Assembly (NCBI GenBank): GCA_029721435.1
Contig: CM056582.1
Span: 41,436,611-41,500,610 of the forward strand
DNA: 64,000 bases
From: Gymnothorax reevesii
Lineage: Eukaryota; Chordata; Actinopteri; Anguilliformes; Muraenidae
Direction: 5' to 3'
Shown: positions 1-10,750 of the stretch, piece after piece
How the letters are laid out: every line of letters starts with the position of its first letter
Position numbering within the stretch: the stretch's first letter is position 1
Made by a program: the position numbers and the translations under genes
Notes under the pieces: model-generated
The model's database searches: none
Seen by the model: the letters and a program-made list of their open reading frames with translations, nothing else
What the model was told of the DNA's origin: nothing

Positions 1-190
1 CAAAGGGGCAAGCGCTACAAAGCAGTGCGGGGGAACTTGCCTGACCCAGATGTCCTAAAGGTTGATGAGGTTCACCAGGACTTCACAACAGACATTGCTC
101 CGCTCATCACCACTTTAGCGATAAGTGGAGATGTTTCTCTCATGGAGTCTGCCTTTGGATCAGTCCAGGAAGGGAGCCCCATCTATCAAC
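1..190 (+). other. Unassigned coding-like fragment
   Basis: The plus strand stays open from the window edge and reads as an ordinary charged protein stretch (it contains RYKAVRGNLPDPDVLKVDEV). It runs head-on into the minus-strand THAP transposase at about 160-190. I do not recognise the family. It may be the last exon of another mobile element cut by the window edge, or the flank of an insertion. Confidence 0.25.
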
Positions 191-795
191 ATCAGCTTCC
201 AAAAAGCCATGAAATGCCGGTATGACGCAAACCTGGTATAGAAACGCATGTCCTCGTCAGAGGCTGACAGGCGCTCTATTCTGAAATGCTGGCGGAGATT
301 TAGCCTCTCAACCTGTTGCTCTAGCGCTCTAATCTTTTGACATAGAGCATTGTTTTCCTCTGCCAGGTCATTTGCCTGAGCTCCTGTTTCTGGGACCGCA
401 CAGTAGTCGTGATCAGGTGGTGCCATCACAGACACAGTGTCCATATCAGAATCTGAGTCTGAGTCCAGGACAGGACTCTTAGTCCGCGGGCGACGTTCCC
501 AAACACTGAGTCTTGGTGCGGGCGGTTCGTAGCCATTCCAGGAGATCAGTACAGGTGCAGCTTCCTTCTACAGCCTTTTTAATCCCTTGGTTGTCACTTT
601 GAAATCCGTCTGCTTAAAATGCCGACCACAAGCCCGGGTGTTTATGGTTGGATTAAAATTCTCGCGCCTGATCTTCTGCTTCCATTCAGCCCTTAGCATG
701 GCATCAACGAGGAAGACATGAAAGCTTATCTCTTTATTATATTGCAACAAATTTGTGTATAATGGTACACAACAATGTAATGCCGACGCTCTCAC
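160..795 (-). pseudogene. THAP-domain DDE transposase, N-terminal fragment
   Basis: This is the N-terminal part of a THAP plus DDE (HTH_Tnp_4 type, ISL2EU-like) transposase. Read from 795 downward, a THAP-like zinc finger comes first: start HCCVP, then FHVF, then the closing motif ACGRHF (C-x2-H). An acidic linker with an SD repeat follows, then a leucine-rich coiled coil (about 300-370), then the pre-catalytic helix block containing SDEDMRFYTRFASYRHFMAF. The frame is continuous except for an in-frame TAG at 568-570. The second Cys expected in the THAP finger reads as Tyr (CVPLY). The frame stops at 160 before any catalytic domain. In this family THAP binds the transposon ends and the missing DDE domain cuts. 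It is a dead fragment; the superfamily assignment is moderately sure. Confidence 0.6.
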
Positions 796-1022
796 CCTTT
801 GAAAGGCAAGTCACCTCTTCTGAATTCGATAAACACTCATTTTACCAAGAAATTACAAAACGAATCTTTCTCCTTGCTATCTCCTGCTTTAGCTATCAAA
901 TGCCCGGAAGTTTTGACCAGAAGTGCTCGACCGCACACCAACATTCCGAATGTCTACAGATGCCATATTGTGCACTGAGCGAATAAAAGGAGGCAGTCCC
1001 ACTTGGGGATTATTAGATCATC
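796..1022. other. Likely 5' flank of the THAP transposase
   Basis: No coding sequence was recognised. Being immediately upstream of the minus-strand transposase start, it may be its leader or promoter. No convincing TATA box or terminal repeat was seen. Confidence 0.2.
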
Positions 1023-1337
1023 ATGAGCACTGAAATGGAGGGGAGTAATTTATCTTGGTGCGGTATTGGAATCCATTTAGAGTATGCATGTCATTCAAGG
1101 AAATTTACAAGAAAAACTGGACTAAAAATTGGGACTAGATACTCAAGTGAGGACACTGCCTTAATGCAGTTGCGGTCTGGTGTTACGCAGATTGATTCTG
1201 TGTGTTGTCATCATGAGAAAATGTTTTTTACTTGCTACGAGAAGAATCAAAGGTACTGTGCAGATCCCAGAAACATTCACCACAAAAAAGCAGCAGGCCG
1301 ATACCCTTTAGGTAACAAAACTTTTGGAACAATTTAA
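1023..1337 (+). CDS. Unrecognised Cys/His-motif open frame, 104 aa
   Basis: The open frame carries a CCHHE motif followed by a YEKNQRYCADPRN segment and a basic tail. This spacing of Cys and His looks like a metal-binding segment seen in multi-copy, mobile-element-linked proteins, but I cannot name the family. There is no splice evidence. It ends in AT-rich sequence with no obvious polyadenylation signal. It could be one exon of a longer lost gene, or chance. Confidence 0.3.
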   Translation: MSTEMEGSNLSWCGIGIHLEYACHSRKFTRKTGLKIGTRYSSEDTALMQLRSGVTQIDSVCCHHEKMFFTCYEKNQRYCADPRNIHHKKAAGRYPLGNKTFGTI

Positions 1338-2004
1338 AAATTCATAACAAAAAAATAAGCAGAACGTTGTTCTAATTTTTTTGTCAGATATTTTTCACAT
1401 ATATATGACTGCACAGTAAAAATTTCAGAGAGATGAATTACTGGTGACATGGTCATTTTTTTTCCCCAAAAAGGGGTATTTTGGGGCAAAACTGGAAAAA
1501 AATTTACTTAGAAATTATTTTATTAAAAAACTTCTACAAATCATATTACTTGGATTACTGCATTTTTGCAGAGAGCTATATCATAAAATCATAAAAAAAT
1601 GAATTCTAGCTTTTTATCCTACTTTGTCCCTGAGTTACAGGTCATAAAATATGGTCTCGTTTTTGGGCATTTTGTGTTTCCGGCTGATTTCAAGGCTTTA
1701 CCATACAAAGGTTGATCAATATACACAGAACCTAAGGCCAATTTTAGATTTTAGGGGAGGAATATGGGAATATGAGATCAAATGGTTAGAGATCTGGAGA
1801 CCATGAAGGAGCGAGCATAAGCTTAGGATCATTACTTGATGAAATTCTTTCTGCAAGTATGTTAGTGGGTTTGGTTTCTATGTTTGTTTGTTAATCTGTT
1901 AGTCACACCCTAACTGCAATTTATCTGGCAGCGATCTTCTTCGTTTTTATTTCATTGAGTCTGAAAGTGTCTTGGCTAGAAACCTATAGTTTTGTATGAC
2001 CTTG
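1338..2004. other. AT-rich non-coding stretch
   Basis: Rich in A and T runs, with no usable open frame, RNA gene or clear repeat border. It ends exactly where the CCCAGCTAACAC terminal array begins. Confidence 0.4.
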
Positions 2005-2012
2005 CCCAGCTA

Positions 2013-2420
2013 ACACACTTACGTTGCAGTGACGTTGCCGCAACGTAAATTCGCAACCAAGTTTACGTTGCAGCGACGTTTACCTCCGACGTTGCCGCAT
2101 CGTGGAAAGTGAAAGGTGAGAATATGTAACCGCGACGTCACCTTCCGACGTTGCTGGTCCGTAACTGCAACATCTGGCGACCTTGTAGCAATGTAAATTA
2201 GCGTCCAATGTTTATGTTGCGGCGACGTCACCTTCCGACGTTGCCGGTCCGTAACCGCAATGTCTGGCGACTTTATGGCAACCTCTATTGTAAAGTTTCC
2301 AGAATGTCGTCAGGACGTAACTTTCCGACATTGCCAGTTCGTAACGGCAACGTCTTGGCTACAATCCAGCAACGAAATACTGGCTACATTCTAGCAACTT
2401 TCTTTTGAGGTTGCCAATAT
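2013..2420. repeat. Left tandem array of the inverted ends
   Basis: About seven diverged units, each alternating ACGTTGC/GCAACGT half-sites with a CCGACGTTGCC core. The dense short palindromes give several overlapping spurious reading frames, which I do not annotate. Confidence 0.7.
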
Positions 2421-2762
2421 GTTGCCAGGATGTACTACTTGGCTGGCTACTTGGGCGGACACATGGTCCTCATTTGCCCTTTTGAATTTATGCTAATGAA
2501 GAGGCACTTGCACAATTTCCACAACAAAGTATTTTATTAGGCTAGTATCAAGATTATTCCTCAGGCTGCACCACCTCTGAGTGGTCCTTCTGCTCAACCT
2601 CCATCCTTGCCCAAGCATAGCCCTAAAAGGTAAGAGAATTGTTGTTCAACACATGTATCGTTTTTGATGGTCCATAATGGTCCATAAACATTTTTTTAAA
2701 ATCATGGAATGTAGTTTGTCAGTGGAGCTTGCAGTTATATGTGGATGAAAATGCTATTAGCC
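2421..2762. other. No recognised feature
   Basis: Ordinary AT-moderate sequence between the left tandem array and the next MITE. Nothing recognised. Confidence 0.4.
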
Positions 2763-3358
2763 TAACTCATTCAATGCCAAAAACGCGATATCGCGTTTTT
2801 AGCTCCCAAGCGTTGAGAGCCAAAAACGCAATATCATTTTTGATGGTCTTGATATTTTGCCTGGACATTTTATCACAACACTGCATTTGCCGCATTTATT
2901 GTGTTGAATCATGCATATCAGATCAAAACTTGTCTTGTGGTTCATTCTACAGTGGTAGAAATGTGTTTGTTTTGTTACAAATTCCCTCCAACCTTGGTGG
3001 TTTTGTGAACAATAAAACTTTATTTACTTTACTAAAGTCATTTGACCCTGAAATGTAGGCGTGAGAGGGACAAACAACGCATATGTCATAAAAGAGGCTA
3101 TCTCCGTTTCTAAAAAAACACATGCCGTTTGATGAAAACCAGTCGCTGTTTAGCTTGTGATTTCTCAGGGATGGAGGCATGTAGAAAAAACCGGTTTTCA
3201 CCCCCTGAAAGCTCAGAGTCTTAGCTTTCAAACAGGTTGTATGTGTTCGTAGCTATAACAAAGAATAAGTTATGGTGCTATAAAAATCGTCAACAATGAC
3301 GAAAATCGCTGGCACTCTGGGGTAAAATTCTGAAAAAAGTGTGGCACTGAATGAGTTA
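2763..3358. mobile_element. MITE with TAACTCATTCAATGCCA ends
   Basis: The termini are TAACTCATTCAATGCCA at 2763-2779 and its inverted partner TGGCACTGAATGAGTTA at 3342-3358, with one mismatch. Just inside the left end is a perfect palindrome, AAAAACGCGATATCGCGTTTTT minus its outer bases (about 2779-2800). No coding capacity. The ends and a possible TTAA at the right edge hint at a piggyBac-like origin, but the left edge lacks TTAA. Confidence 0.6.
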
Positions 3359-4019
3359 AGGGATACATTTGGATGATTGAGTTAATGTGTTGAATTGCGA
3401 GCACAATTAGGCCTGAGTCGTGTCATCTGATTTTTGACTGTAGCTGTTTGTAAAGCTGTTTGCAGTGAGAAAGTGGAATGATGAATGCACTGATGCTACT
3501 CAACCTGAGCCTTGAGGTGGGCCGAGGGGGCATGCTTAAGTGTTTCCCCTATCAGGACCTCAATGTTTTTTTCCTCCGGGCCTGCTTTCCACTTCATTGC
3601 AGCTTCCATTAACCTCCTAAGCCCCAGCCTCTTTTTTAGGTTTCTGTTTGAAAATGACATACCCAAAATGAATAGAGTATATCTCTGTTTGTGTGGCATG
3701 AAGTATCAGAGAGGGAGACATGGAAATGTGGAGCGAGGGTTGATTTTCTGACGCTACTCGGATTTTGATATTTGAACATGAATATGCTTGGCGTTTGAGT
3801 TGTGCTTGGTGTATGTAAAAATGACTTATACGTGCTTATAGCAGAGGCTCTCCTGTTTCATTTGATGTGTAATATGGCTATATTGCAACTTAATTAGCGT
3901 GGCGTTGTAGGTATTTTGCTGAGGTGAGTCTCAGGACCCTGGAGTTTAAGAGGTTAACAGAAGTTGAACATAGAAAGAAACATAGAAATTAAGCACTTTA
4001 ACTGTAATACGTCATATAT
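3359..4019. other. No recognised feature
   Basis: The small open frames here look like chance. The stretch ends at the terminal exon of the minus-strand DUF4806-like gene and may include its 3' UTR. Confidence 0.35.
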
Positions 4020-4206
4020 TCATTTTTGTAGTGTTTTGGGAGCGTGGGGACATGTGGACTCACGTTTAACTGTTGTGCACACAGCAGTGCCAAGGAGTGG
4101 TAATTTCCCCTTCTTCCCCCGGAGACTATACATTCCCCACACAAAATTTGTCGCAATTGTGCGCATGATCCTGCGCACGCACTCGCCTGGGTTGGACCCA
4201 CCCACA
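4020..4206 (-). pseudogene. DUF4806-like terminal exon
   Basis: On the minus strand a splice acceptor (TCATCTTAG) precedes an exon whose product contains GECVRRIMRTIATNFVWGMY, then SLRGKKGKLPLLGT and VCTTVK. This pattern (a VRRIM/L helix, then RGKKGK, then a hydrophobic strand and a VV/TTV helix) matches the C-terminal DUF4806 domain found in many multi-copy fish genes near transposons. The function of the domain is unknown. The exon ends in a normal stop at about 4020. The exon at 5560-5680 looks like the 5' part of the same gene. Intermediate exons were not identified, so I call it a decayed or partial gene. Confidence 0.5.
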
Positions 4207-5140
4207 AGGCTAAGATGACAGACCTGGAAAGAAGAAAACCAACAAGGTAAGTGTTAGGGATACCAGCTAAAATATCAAAATGGTGTTAGTTTCTTTTCTC
4301 TTCCTGCTTGGAAACAAGCTGAAGGATAACCATAGACAGTAAAAGTGAGTGTTGGATGTTAAAGAGACGTCAGATTATAAGATTATACATCCATGATGGT
4401 GTGTGGTAGCTGTTCTCAGAGGAACTTCAAGCAAGGTGTTAGTGCGACTCTGTGTGACAGCCTGTAACAAACATTTGGTGAGTATGATACTAGTTTTCAG
4501 TGTGTATGTGATTATGACAGTTGGATGAAATCTCCGATCGTCTGATGTCTGGAGTGGTTATGCTCTGGCTGTGCATGTTAGCATGTTAACGCTAGCTTAC
4601 TGACGTAATTTTAGCTGAATTTCTTCCAAACAATTGAGTCAAAACCATTTTTTAGGGCGGGATTGGGTGAATGAAAGCAAAAAGAAAGCTAAGTGAAAAC
4701 TAAATGGCCGAAAATTCAATTCCGTTTTTGAAAACTTTGTTCGTCGTCCAGCGGAGACACGTGGCTGGCAAATGGTAGCTTTGGATATCCCATGCTGCTT
4801 TGCACAATCGTTAGCCAGGCTAGGCAAATGGCACTAACATCGTTCAAAACCAGCTAGGTAGGTTGTTTAATTCTAAATATCATTCCTTTAGCTTACTATT
4901 TTTTTCTTGCAGTGTTGGGAGTTTTAGCCGCAATCTGCATGTCACTGCTTTTTGCAGGCCTACTTCAAATATGCATGTGACAAATACATTTTTTGAATCT
5001 TAAAATGAATCAAATTGGGTGGTCTGTGGATGCCAAAAAAAAAAAAAAAATGGCTGATTCATGTCAGCTAGGTTGACCAGGGAAATTGGGATCAGTTTGA
5101 CCTGCTTAAAGCAACAAGCCGCCATTTCTGACAATATGTT
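4207..5140. other. Probable intron of the DUF4806-like gene
   Basis: Lies between the two recognised exons. It contains an A-run (5034-5050) and no clear exon. Confidence 0.3.
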
Positions 5141-5400
5141 CATTTTCCATCTTCCCTTTAGGTAATTAATTGAGCCTTTCGCCTGTTCATCCAGTCCTTC
5201 TCTGAGTCTGTCGATTCAACTTTTAGCTCCAAATTAGCATGTATTATTGAAACGGATTGGACCATTATCATCTCATCTGGTCTAATCTGATTCAATGATA
5301 AATGCTAGCTTGAAAGTGGTATTGCCAGTCTCAGAGAAGGACTGGAGGAACAGGAGAAAGGTATGGCTCAATTAATTAACTCAAGGGAAGATGGAAAATG
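5141..5400. repeat. Hairpin: 70-bp inverted repeat
   Basis: The arm at 5141-5210 (starts CATTTTCCATCTTCCC) is repeated inverted at 5326-5400 (ends GGGAAGATGGAAAATG), with about 115 bp between. The arms share TTAATTGAGCC and CCAGTCCTTCTCTGAG. It lies inside the putative intron of the DUF4806-like gene and is probably a small foldback MITE. Confidence 0.65.
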
Positions 5401-5554
5401 TATAATATGCCCCTTTTTGCTCTGCATCCATGTTGGACATTTTTTTTTTGTTTGTTTGGGAGGTCATGAAAATTCTGTTTTATGGTCAGGGAATTTTGAG
5501 TCTAAGAGAATAATGATGAATAATGATGATGATGGATTCATGTATACTTACCCC

Positions 5555-5680
5555 ATTGTCTTTGTAGGTCCGGTTGTGGGCCACGATTCCCACCAGCCCT
5601 TCTTCGGGGAACTCAACAACCGCATACGACATCCTGTTATCACAATAGAGGCAGGTCTGATTTTCTGAAACAGAGGTCAC
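5555..5680 (-). pseudogene. DUF4806-family N-terminal exon
   Basis: The minus-strand exon encodes MSYAVVEFPEEGLVGIVAHN, an opening (short start, then AVVEF, acidic turn, VGIV) typical of fish DUF4806-containing proteins. It ends at a strong donor (GGG|GTAAGT, near 5555). An alternative start 16 codons upstream exists; the MSYAVVEF start fits the family better. With the exon at 4020-4206 this outlines a spliced gene of more than 1.6 kb inside the array-bounded element. Confidence 0.45.
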
Positions 5681-5689
5681 AACCTTGTT

Positions 5690-6140
5690 TGCGGGTTTTC
5701 GCGCTGTAACTCCAGTTAGAATTCATGGATCGCTATGAAATTTTGGAAATAGCTACTGGGCATAGAGGAGGTGTTCCATATTGTTTTTCAAGGTCATCTG
5801 TCAAATCCCAAGGTCACAAAGGCAAAAAAAGTGTCAATTTTGCCCGATTTGACGGCTTTCGCACCGTGACTCAAGTTTAATTCAATGAATGGCTATGAAA
5901 TCTTACAACAAGCTTCTTTGTATAGAGGAGGGGTTCCCTATTGATTTTCAAGGTCATCTGTCGAATCCCAAGGTCACACCGGTCAGAAAAGTGTCATTTT
6001 CCCCCGATTTCACAGTTCTCGCACCGTAACTCCACTTCAACTTGATGGATGGCTATTACATCTTAGAACAAGCTTCTTGGTACAGAGGAAGGGTCCCCTA
6101 TTGATTTTCAGGGTCATTTGCCAATTTCGAGATCACACTT
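5690..6140. repeat. Tandem array, three units of 160 bp
   Basis: The marker GC(A/G)C(C/T)GT(A/G)AC recurs at 5701, 5861 and 6021, an exact 160-bp spacing. Each unit carries a GGTCATCTGTC-type word and AAGGTCAC. The units are about 80% alike by eye. No coding potential. Such arrays form the core of some fish MITEs. Confidence 0.7.
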
Positions 6141-6313
6141 GTACAAGAAACCACTAGTCATGGACACTAGGCCTCGTGACGGATGCTAGGCGAGGTCGTA
6201 GCTATTAGATCCTTCTGATCTACTTGTTTATTTTGGGGCTGAGAATGTTTGCGACCATTTGATCTCCATTTTTCCATAGTGTAAAGTGACAGTTGGCAGA
6301 GAATAATTATATT
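6141..6313. other. No recognised feature
   Basis: Right flank of the tandem array up to the hAT MITE target duplication. Confidence 0.3.
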
Positions 6314-6321
6314 GCTTTGGC

Positions 6322-6788
6322 CAGGGTTCACCAAACCTTTTTTTCTCTGGGGGCCGAATTATTGTTCCTGACTGTGATGGTGGCCCGGTCATCTAAATAA
6401 CAACTGTATGACTCATGCCAGAGTGACTACTGGCACGCCTAATTGTGTAGTAGGGATTACTAGCCTGGCACTCTCTGAAAACAACCAAGCAGCAGTAGCA
6501 TAGTGGTTAAGCAAAATGGCGAGTAAAAAAATGGCCTGAAAGCTGTGGGTTTGAATCTCAGATGACACTGTTTTGCCCTTGAGCACAACACTTAACCCTA
6601 CACTGCTCCAGGGGATACTCGCCCTGATGTAATTGACAGAATTGTAAGTCGCTTTGGATAACAGTGCCTGATAAATGTGAATGTAACTTTTTGTGAGCTC
6701 GCCATTTTCCTGTCAGGATTCCAAAACACTGGTCAGGGGGGCGTGGTGGGCTGGAATCAGCCCCCGGCCCTTAGTTTGGTGATCCCTG
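6322..6788. mobile_element. hAT-type MITE with 8-bp TSD
   Basis: The ends are CAGGGTTCACCAAACC on the left and GTTTGGTGATCCCTG on the right, matching the CAGGG-type hAT terminus. The flanking octamers GCTTTGGC (6314-6321) and GCTTAGGC (6789-6796) differ at one base, as expected for an old 8-bp target duplication. It contains a SINE at 6490-6686 and has no coding capacity. Confidence 0.8.
6490..6686 (+). mobile_element. tRNA-derived SINE
   Basis: The left part resembles a tRNA promoter: an A-box-like TAGCATAGTGG, and a B-box-like GGTTTGAATCTC about 60 bases later. The right part ends in the widespread fish tail GTAAGTCGCTTTGGATAACA followed by TGCCTGATAAATG. It sits wholly inside the hAT MITE, so it inserted later. 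Confidence 0.75.
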
Positions 6789-6796
6789 GCTTAGGC

Positions 6797-9700
6797 TAAA
6801 GCTTTCAAAGTGTGACACTTTATAACTATACTATTATTAGTGGGGGAGCCTATGTATCAGATTTGGGGGGGCTGTTGACTTTGCATGTTGATTTTTTGGA
6901 AACCATCATGTCTTCATTTTGTGCAGCCTAAGGAATAATAAAAAAAAGGCTCCATTTGAATGAAATGCTTTACACTTCAAATGAAATCATGTACTTGAGC
7001 CGGATTTGGTGCGGTTCCTGCTATTTTGCCAAATGCATATTTGTTTTCTGAATCTTTTACTGCTAAAAAAATATTAATGGAACAAAATACAAAAACACAC
7101 ATTCTATCTTTGAATAAATGAAATATACATTAGAAATATATATTTTCACCGATTGTCTATTCCATTTGCGCAACCGCATGTCAAATTGATGATTGTCAAT
7201 CAGTCTTGCTTCCTTAGACAATTTGATTTCATATAAGTAATACTGACTTTAAGTTACACTGTGCTGTTCTAGTGTTCCCTTTATTTTTTTTAGCAGTACA
7301 TTGTGGCGTCCATTGCAGTAAAATGACAAACTTGAGCTGGCAAAAGGTAATAAACTGGGGAGAAAGAAAAAATCACATTTTTTTTCTCAAAGATAACATT
7401 GAATTCCCCTACGAAAGTACATAGGCAACCCCCGCAAGATTCTCGGCTTTGTTAACGCAAGAGTTTGTTGCCGACAGGTGCCGTCGTCATGCGCGGAATC
7501 ACATGGAGATTGGAGAGCGGCAGTTGGCAGAGCTCGACAACATCATGAGTGAAGGTGAAGACTGTAAGTTAAACATTTCTGTGTAATAATTCGACGACAT
7601 GAATTTCTGTCAAGACAGTACGGTTGGGCGATTAATCATTTCTATCGAAAGAGGCAACATTTCTTGTTATTAATTTGTTCTTGGATTTTCATCAGCTTCA
7701 TATCGAGCGATCTTGATCAGCTTGTTGGCTAATGTTAATATGTGATAATCATAGGTTTGGGGATGCTTGGAACAGCTTGGTGACGATGGCAGCCTCAGAG
7801 TGGATGGGATGGAAACAAAACTATGAAAGGTAACGTTATGTTTTGTGTTTTTTTCTCTGCCTATGTATTGCTTGAGTTAACTCAATAGTTGATTTGTATT
7901 CATGTATTGTAATGTTTAAGAGAGATGACACACTTCCTTGGAGTGTGTGGGGGTGACTAGCAACTTGTCCGCACCTGCTACTCTGACTATTCCTATAGCC
8001 AGCTCCTTGGGTTTCATGGATTAGACCGTATATCCAGAGTTTGCCCTGTAAACTCACCCTCTTATGTTACCTGTACAACTGTCAACCAGGAGCGTATGGC
8101 AACTTTATATGGTCAAACTATCGGGCAATCGATTTTACTTAGTGCGCTATAGTGCTCGTGGTCATCTATACTTTGTTATTATGATCTATAATAAATTCAA
8201 GAACTATTGAATGCCAAGTCCTGTGATCTATCAACTTTATTTTTGTCAACTGATGGTGAATGTATACACAGTGCAGAGGAAAACCATTATCACAACCACA
8301 AAATTTAATTTTCTTAGATTTAACACTTATCCTGTTCCAAAATCAACTTGTGCCTTACTAAACAATTCATAATGGCCCAATCTAAATGTCCACCCTCACG
8401 TACTCACAGACTTTGAGGCGCGGTCCCATTAAATCCCTGAGTGTTTAGGGCTGTACCAATGTGAAATCGTCAAGTGTGTGAGGGCTCTCATGCAGACTTT
8501 TTAAACCCTTTCTGACCCCTTCCCATAAGTGACTATCGATGCTCACTTTGCTTGAGGGGAATTACCCACAGTTCGAAGCATTGTGACGTAAAGCACTGGG
8601 GTTCCCGGGTGATCTCCGGAAGCATATAAAATGGTCTGTGGGTGGAGAATGGAGGACTGGCACCAAGGTGTTCAGCCTTAAATACGGAATGCGCTGATAT
8701 GCATACTTTTACAAAGAAGCAGTTTGCCTACATAAACAATGATATAAGATGCAACATTGGAAACCACATGAAATCACAATCACTGCTCTTTACAGATCTG
8801 TGGTGGTCTCCTGGTGTTGTCAAAGCCTAGGTTTAATGTTAAGTGAAGACATTGAGATTGGGTCAATGATTTTTTTTTTTGTTGTTGTTGTCAGTTGCAG
8901 GCTTTTTGAAGTGGGTGGAGACATTTGAAACGACTGCTGCGAAGTGTTTGTTTTTCTGAGAAAGATCAACAGACAGACCTGTGCACCTTGCTAGTTTCAG
9001 CACTTAAATTTAAATGGCAAATTTGTCTGACTCACATTTGATTATGGATTGCTGTTAAAGTTTACACGAATGTTGAAATTGTAGAACAGAATACACCACT
9101 TCCAAATCCCAGTGAAAAGATTGTTGAAACAGTAAATTGATGACAATTATCCATTAACTTACGGGGGTTTACCTCTGTCTTTATTTTTCTTCCAGATGTT
9201 TATCCATTGTTGCCGTTTTGGTTTGGGTCGGTCGGTCGGTCATGGTCTTCTCATGCACACCTGCTTCCCTGAGGAATGAAATGCTACACCAAGGGCTTCC
9301 TTCATTGCCTTGGCTTACTTGACGCTTACTTGAAGGTCTCATTATAGCAAATTGGAGCTCCCTCTACATGATACCAGCTTGTCCTGTGTTCCCTGGAAGC
9401 TGTAGCGACTCCAAACAATTTGTCCATTTTTCATATTTCAAATCAACCTCAGTCACTCCAGCTTTTATCATTCCAGTTTGTTTTTATGTTAACTTCAAAA
9501 AAATTTAGTTTTTTTTGTAAAATGTAAATAAATATTTGCAATTTTCAATGCTGTCTTTTCTAATTAATCAATGATGATGTAAGATGTGCATGACTGAATG
9601 ATGAAACTTTAATTTGAACAATTTATTTTCAGTGATGTGTGTGCATAATTATGAACTGTGATTCATACTTGGACATTGTACATTATGTGCAGTCTAACAA

Positions 9701-9872
9701 TTCAAAGGAAGATGTTGATTGCAGGCAGTGTATTTATGTAAAAGTTTGGTATTAGGCCAGGTGACATGAGTGCAGGTCAACTATTCTAAGGTTCATAACT
9801 GCCAATAAGACTTTACCCTTGCCAACACAGCAGTGAACAAGCACATAGATGGTAAATTATTGATGTCTGACA
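6797..9872. other. Long stretch without a supported gene
   Basis: I see no supported gene. At 7502-7563 there is an exon-like piece (ATG, 20 codons, donor GACT|GTAAGT). At 7756-7829 a second piece sits between an acceptor (ATCATAG) and a donor (AAAG|GTAACG). Spliced together they reach a stop quickly, so they may be non-coding leader exons. Simple sequence occurs at 8872-8892 (T/GTT) and 9228-9240 (GGTC repeats). The rest looks unstructured. Confidence 0.3.
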
Positions 9873-10087
9873 AATGGGCTCTTTGCAGACATTTTCTACT
9901 TCCTGAATTTAACCCTGCTCCTTTGTTTCCTGTCTTACATTATTGGACAAACTGATTAATTCGTGTGTTTGACCTCATAACTATGGTCGGACACACCTGG
10001 ATTAATCAGTTTGTCCAATAATGTAAGACAGGATACAATGAAGCAGGGTTAAATTCAGGAAGTAGAAATGTCTGCAAAGAGCCCATT
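9873..10087. repeat. 215-bp near-perfect palindrome
   Basis: AATGGGCTCTTTGCAGACA opens the left arm at 9873. The complement closes the right arm at 10087. The arms are about 88 bp each and pair almost throughout, including TCCTGTCTTACATTATTGG. The roughly 40-bp loop contains a second small inverted pair (GTGTGT/ACACAC). It could be a foldback MITE; a transcript would fold into a long hairpin. Confidence 0.8.
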
Positions 10088-10139
10088 GCTTCATGCCAGA
10101 CTACTTTTTTTTTTTAAATATACAATACTTTGGCAAAGT

Positions 10140-10750
10140 TGTTTCTGGCACCCAATGGCAACATTGCAATGTATATGACGATGTACTTCTGATACGAAAT
10201 GGCAACCTTGTCCAGTGACCAGGTAGGGATGTCGCAGCAACGTACTCATGGTAACATTGTAACGCAACCATATGGCGGTGTCGCGGCAACGTCTTTCCTG
10301 CCACCAAATGGCAACATTGTAATGCAACCTTATGGCGATGTCGCGGCCACGTACTTCTGGTACCAAATGGCAACGTTATCAGGTGACTATGCGACGACGT
10401 CGCGGCAACTTCATTCCTGGCACCTATTGACAACATTGTAACGCAACCTTATGGCGACGTCGCGGCCACATACTTCTGGTACCAAATGGCAAAGTTTTCA
10501 GGTGACTATGCAGCAGTGTCGCGGCCACGTACTTCTGGTACCAAATGGCAACGTTATCGGGTGACTATGTGATGACGTCATGGCAATGTTGTCCCTGGTA
10601 CCTAATGGCAACGTTGTTATATGACCATATCGCGACGTCGCGGCAATGTTATTTGGTTACTAAACGGCAACTTTAGTGAGCAACCATACCACCACGTCGC
10701 GGCAACGTCTTTTGTTTACTTTATGGCTACATCCATGTGGCGACGTTGCA
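10140..10750. repeat. Right tandem array of the inverted ends
   Basis: About ten diverged ~59-bp units containing CTTCTGGTACCAAATGGCAA and GGCGACGTCGCGGC. It is inverted relative to the array at 2013-2420 and ends in GTGTTAGCTGGG. The apparent open frames on both strands come from the repeat. Confidence 0.7.

Noticed and set aside
2013..2420. CRISPR-like appearance of regularly spaced repeats
   Set aside because: The repeats are contiguous, diverged units without unique spacers, in a eukaryotic genome; they are a terminal tandem array.
7502..7829. Two exon-like blocks with good splice sites
   Set aside because: Spliced together they reach a stop after a few codons and resemble no protein; kept only as a possible non-coding leader.
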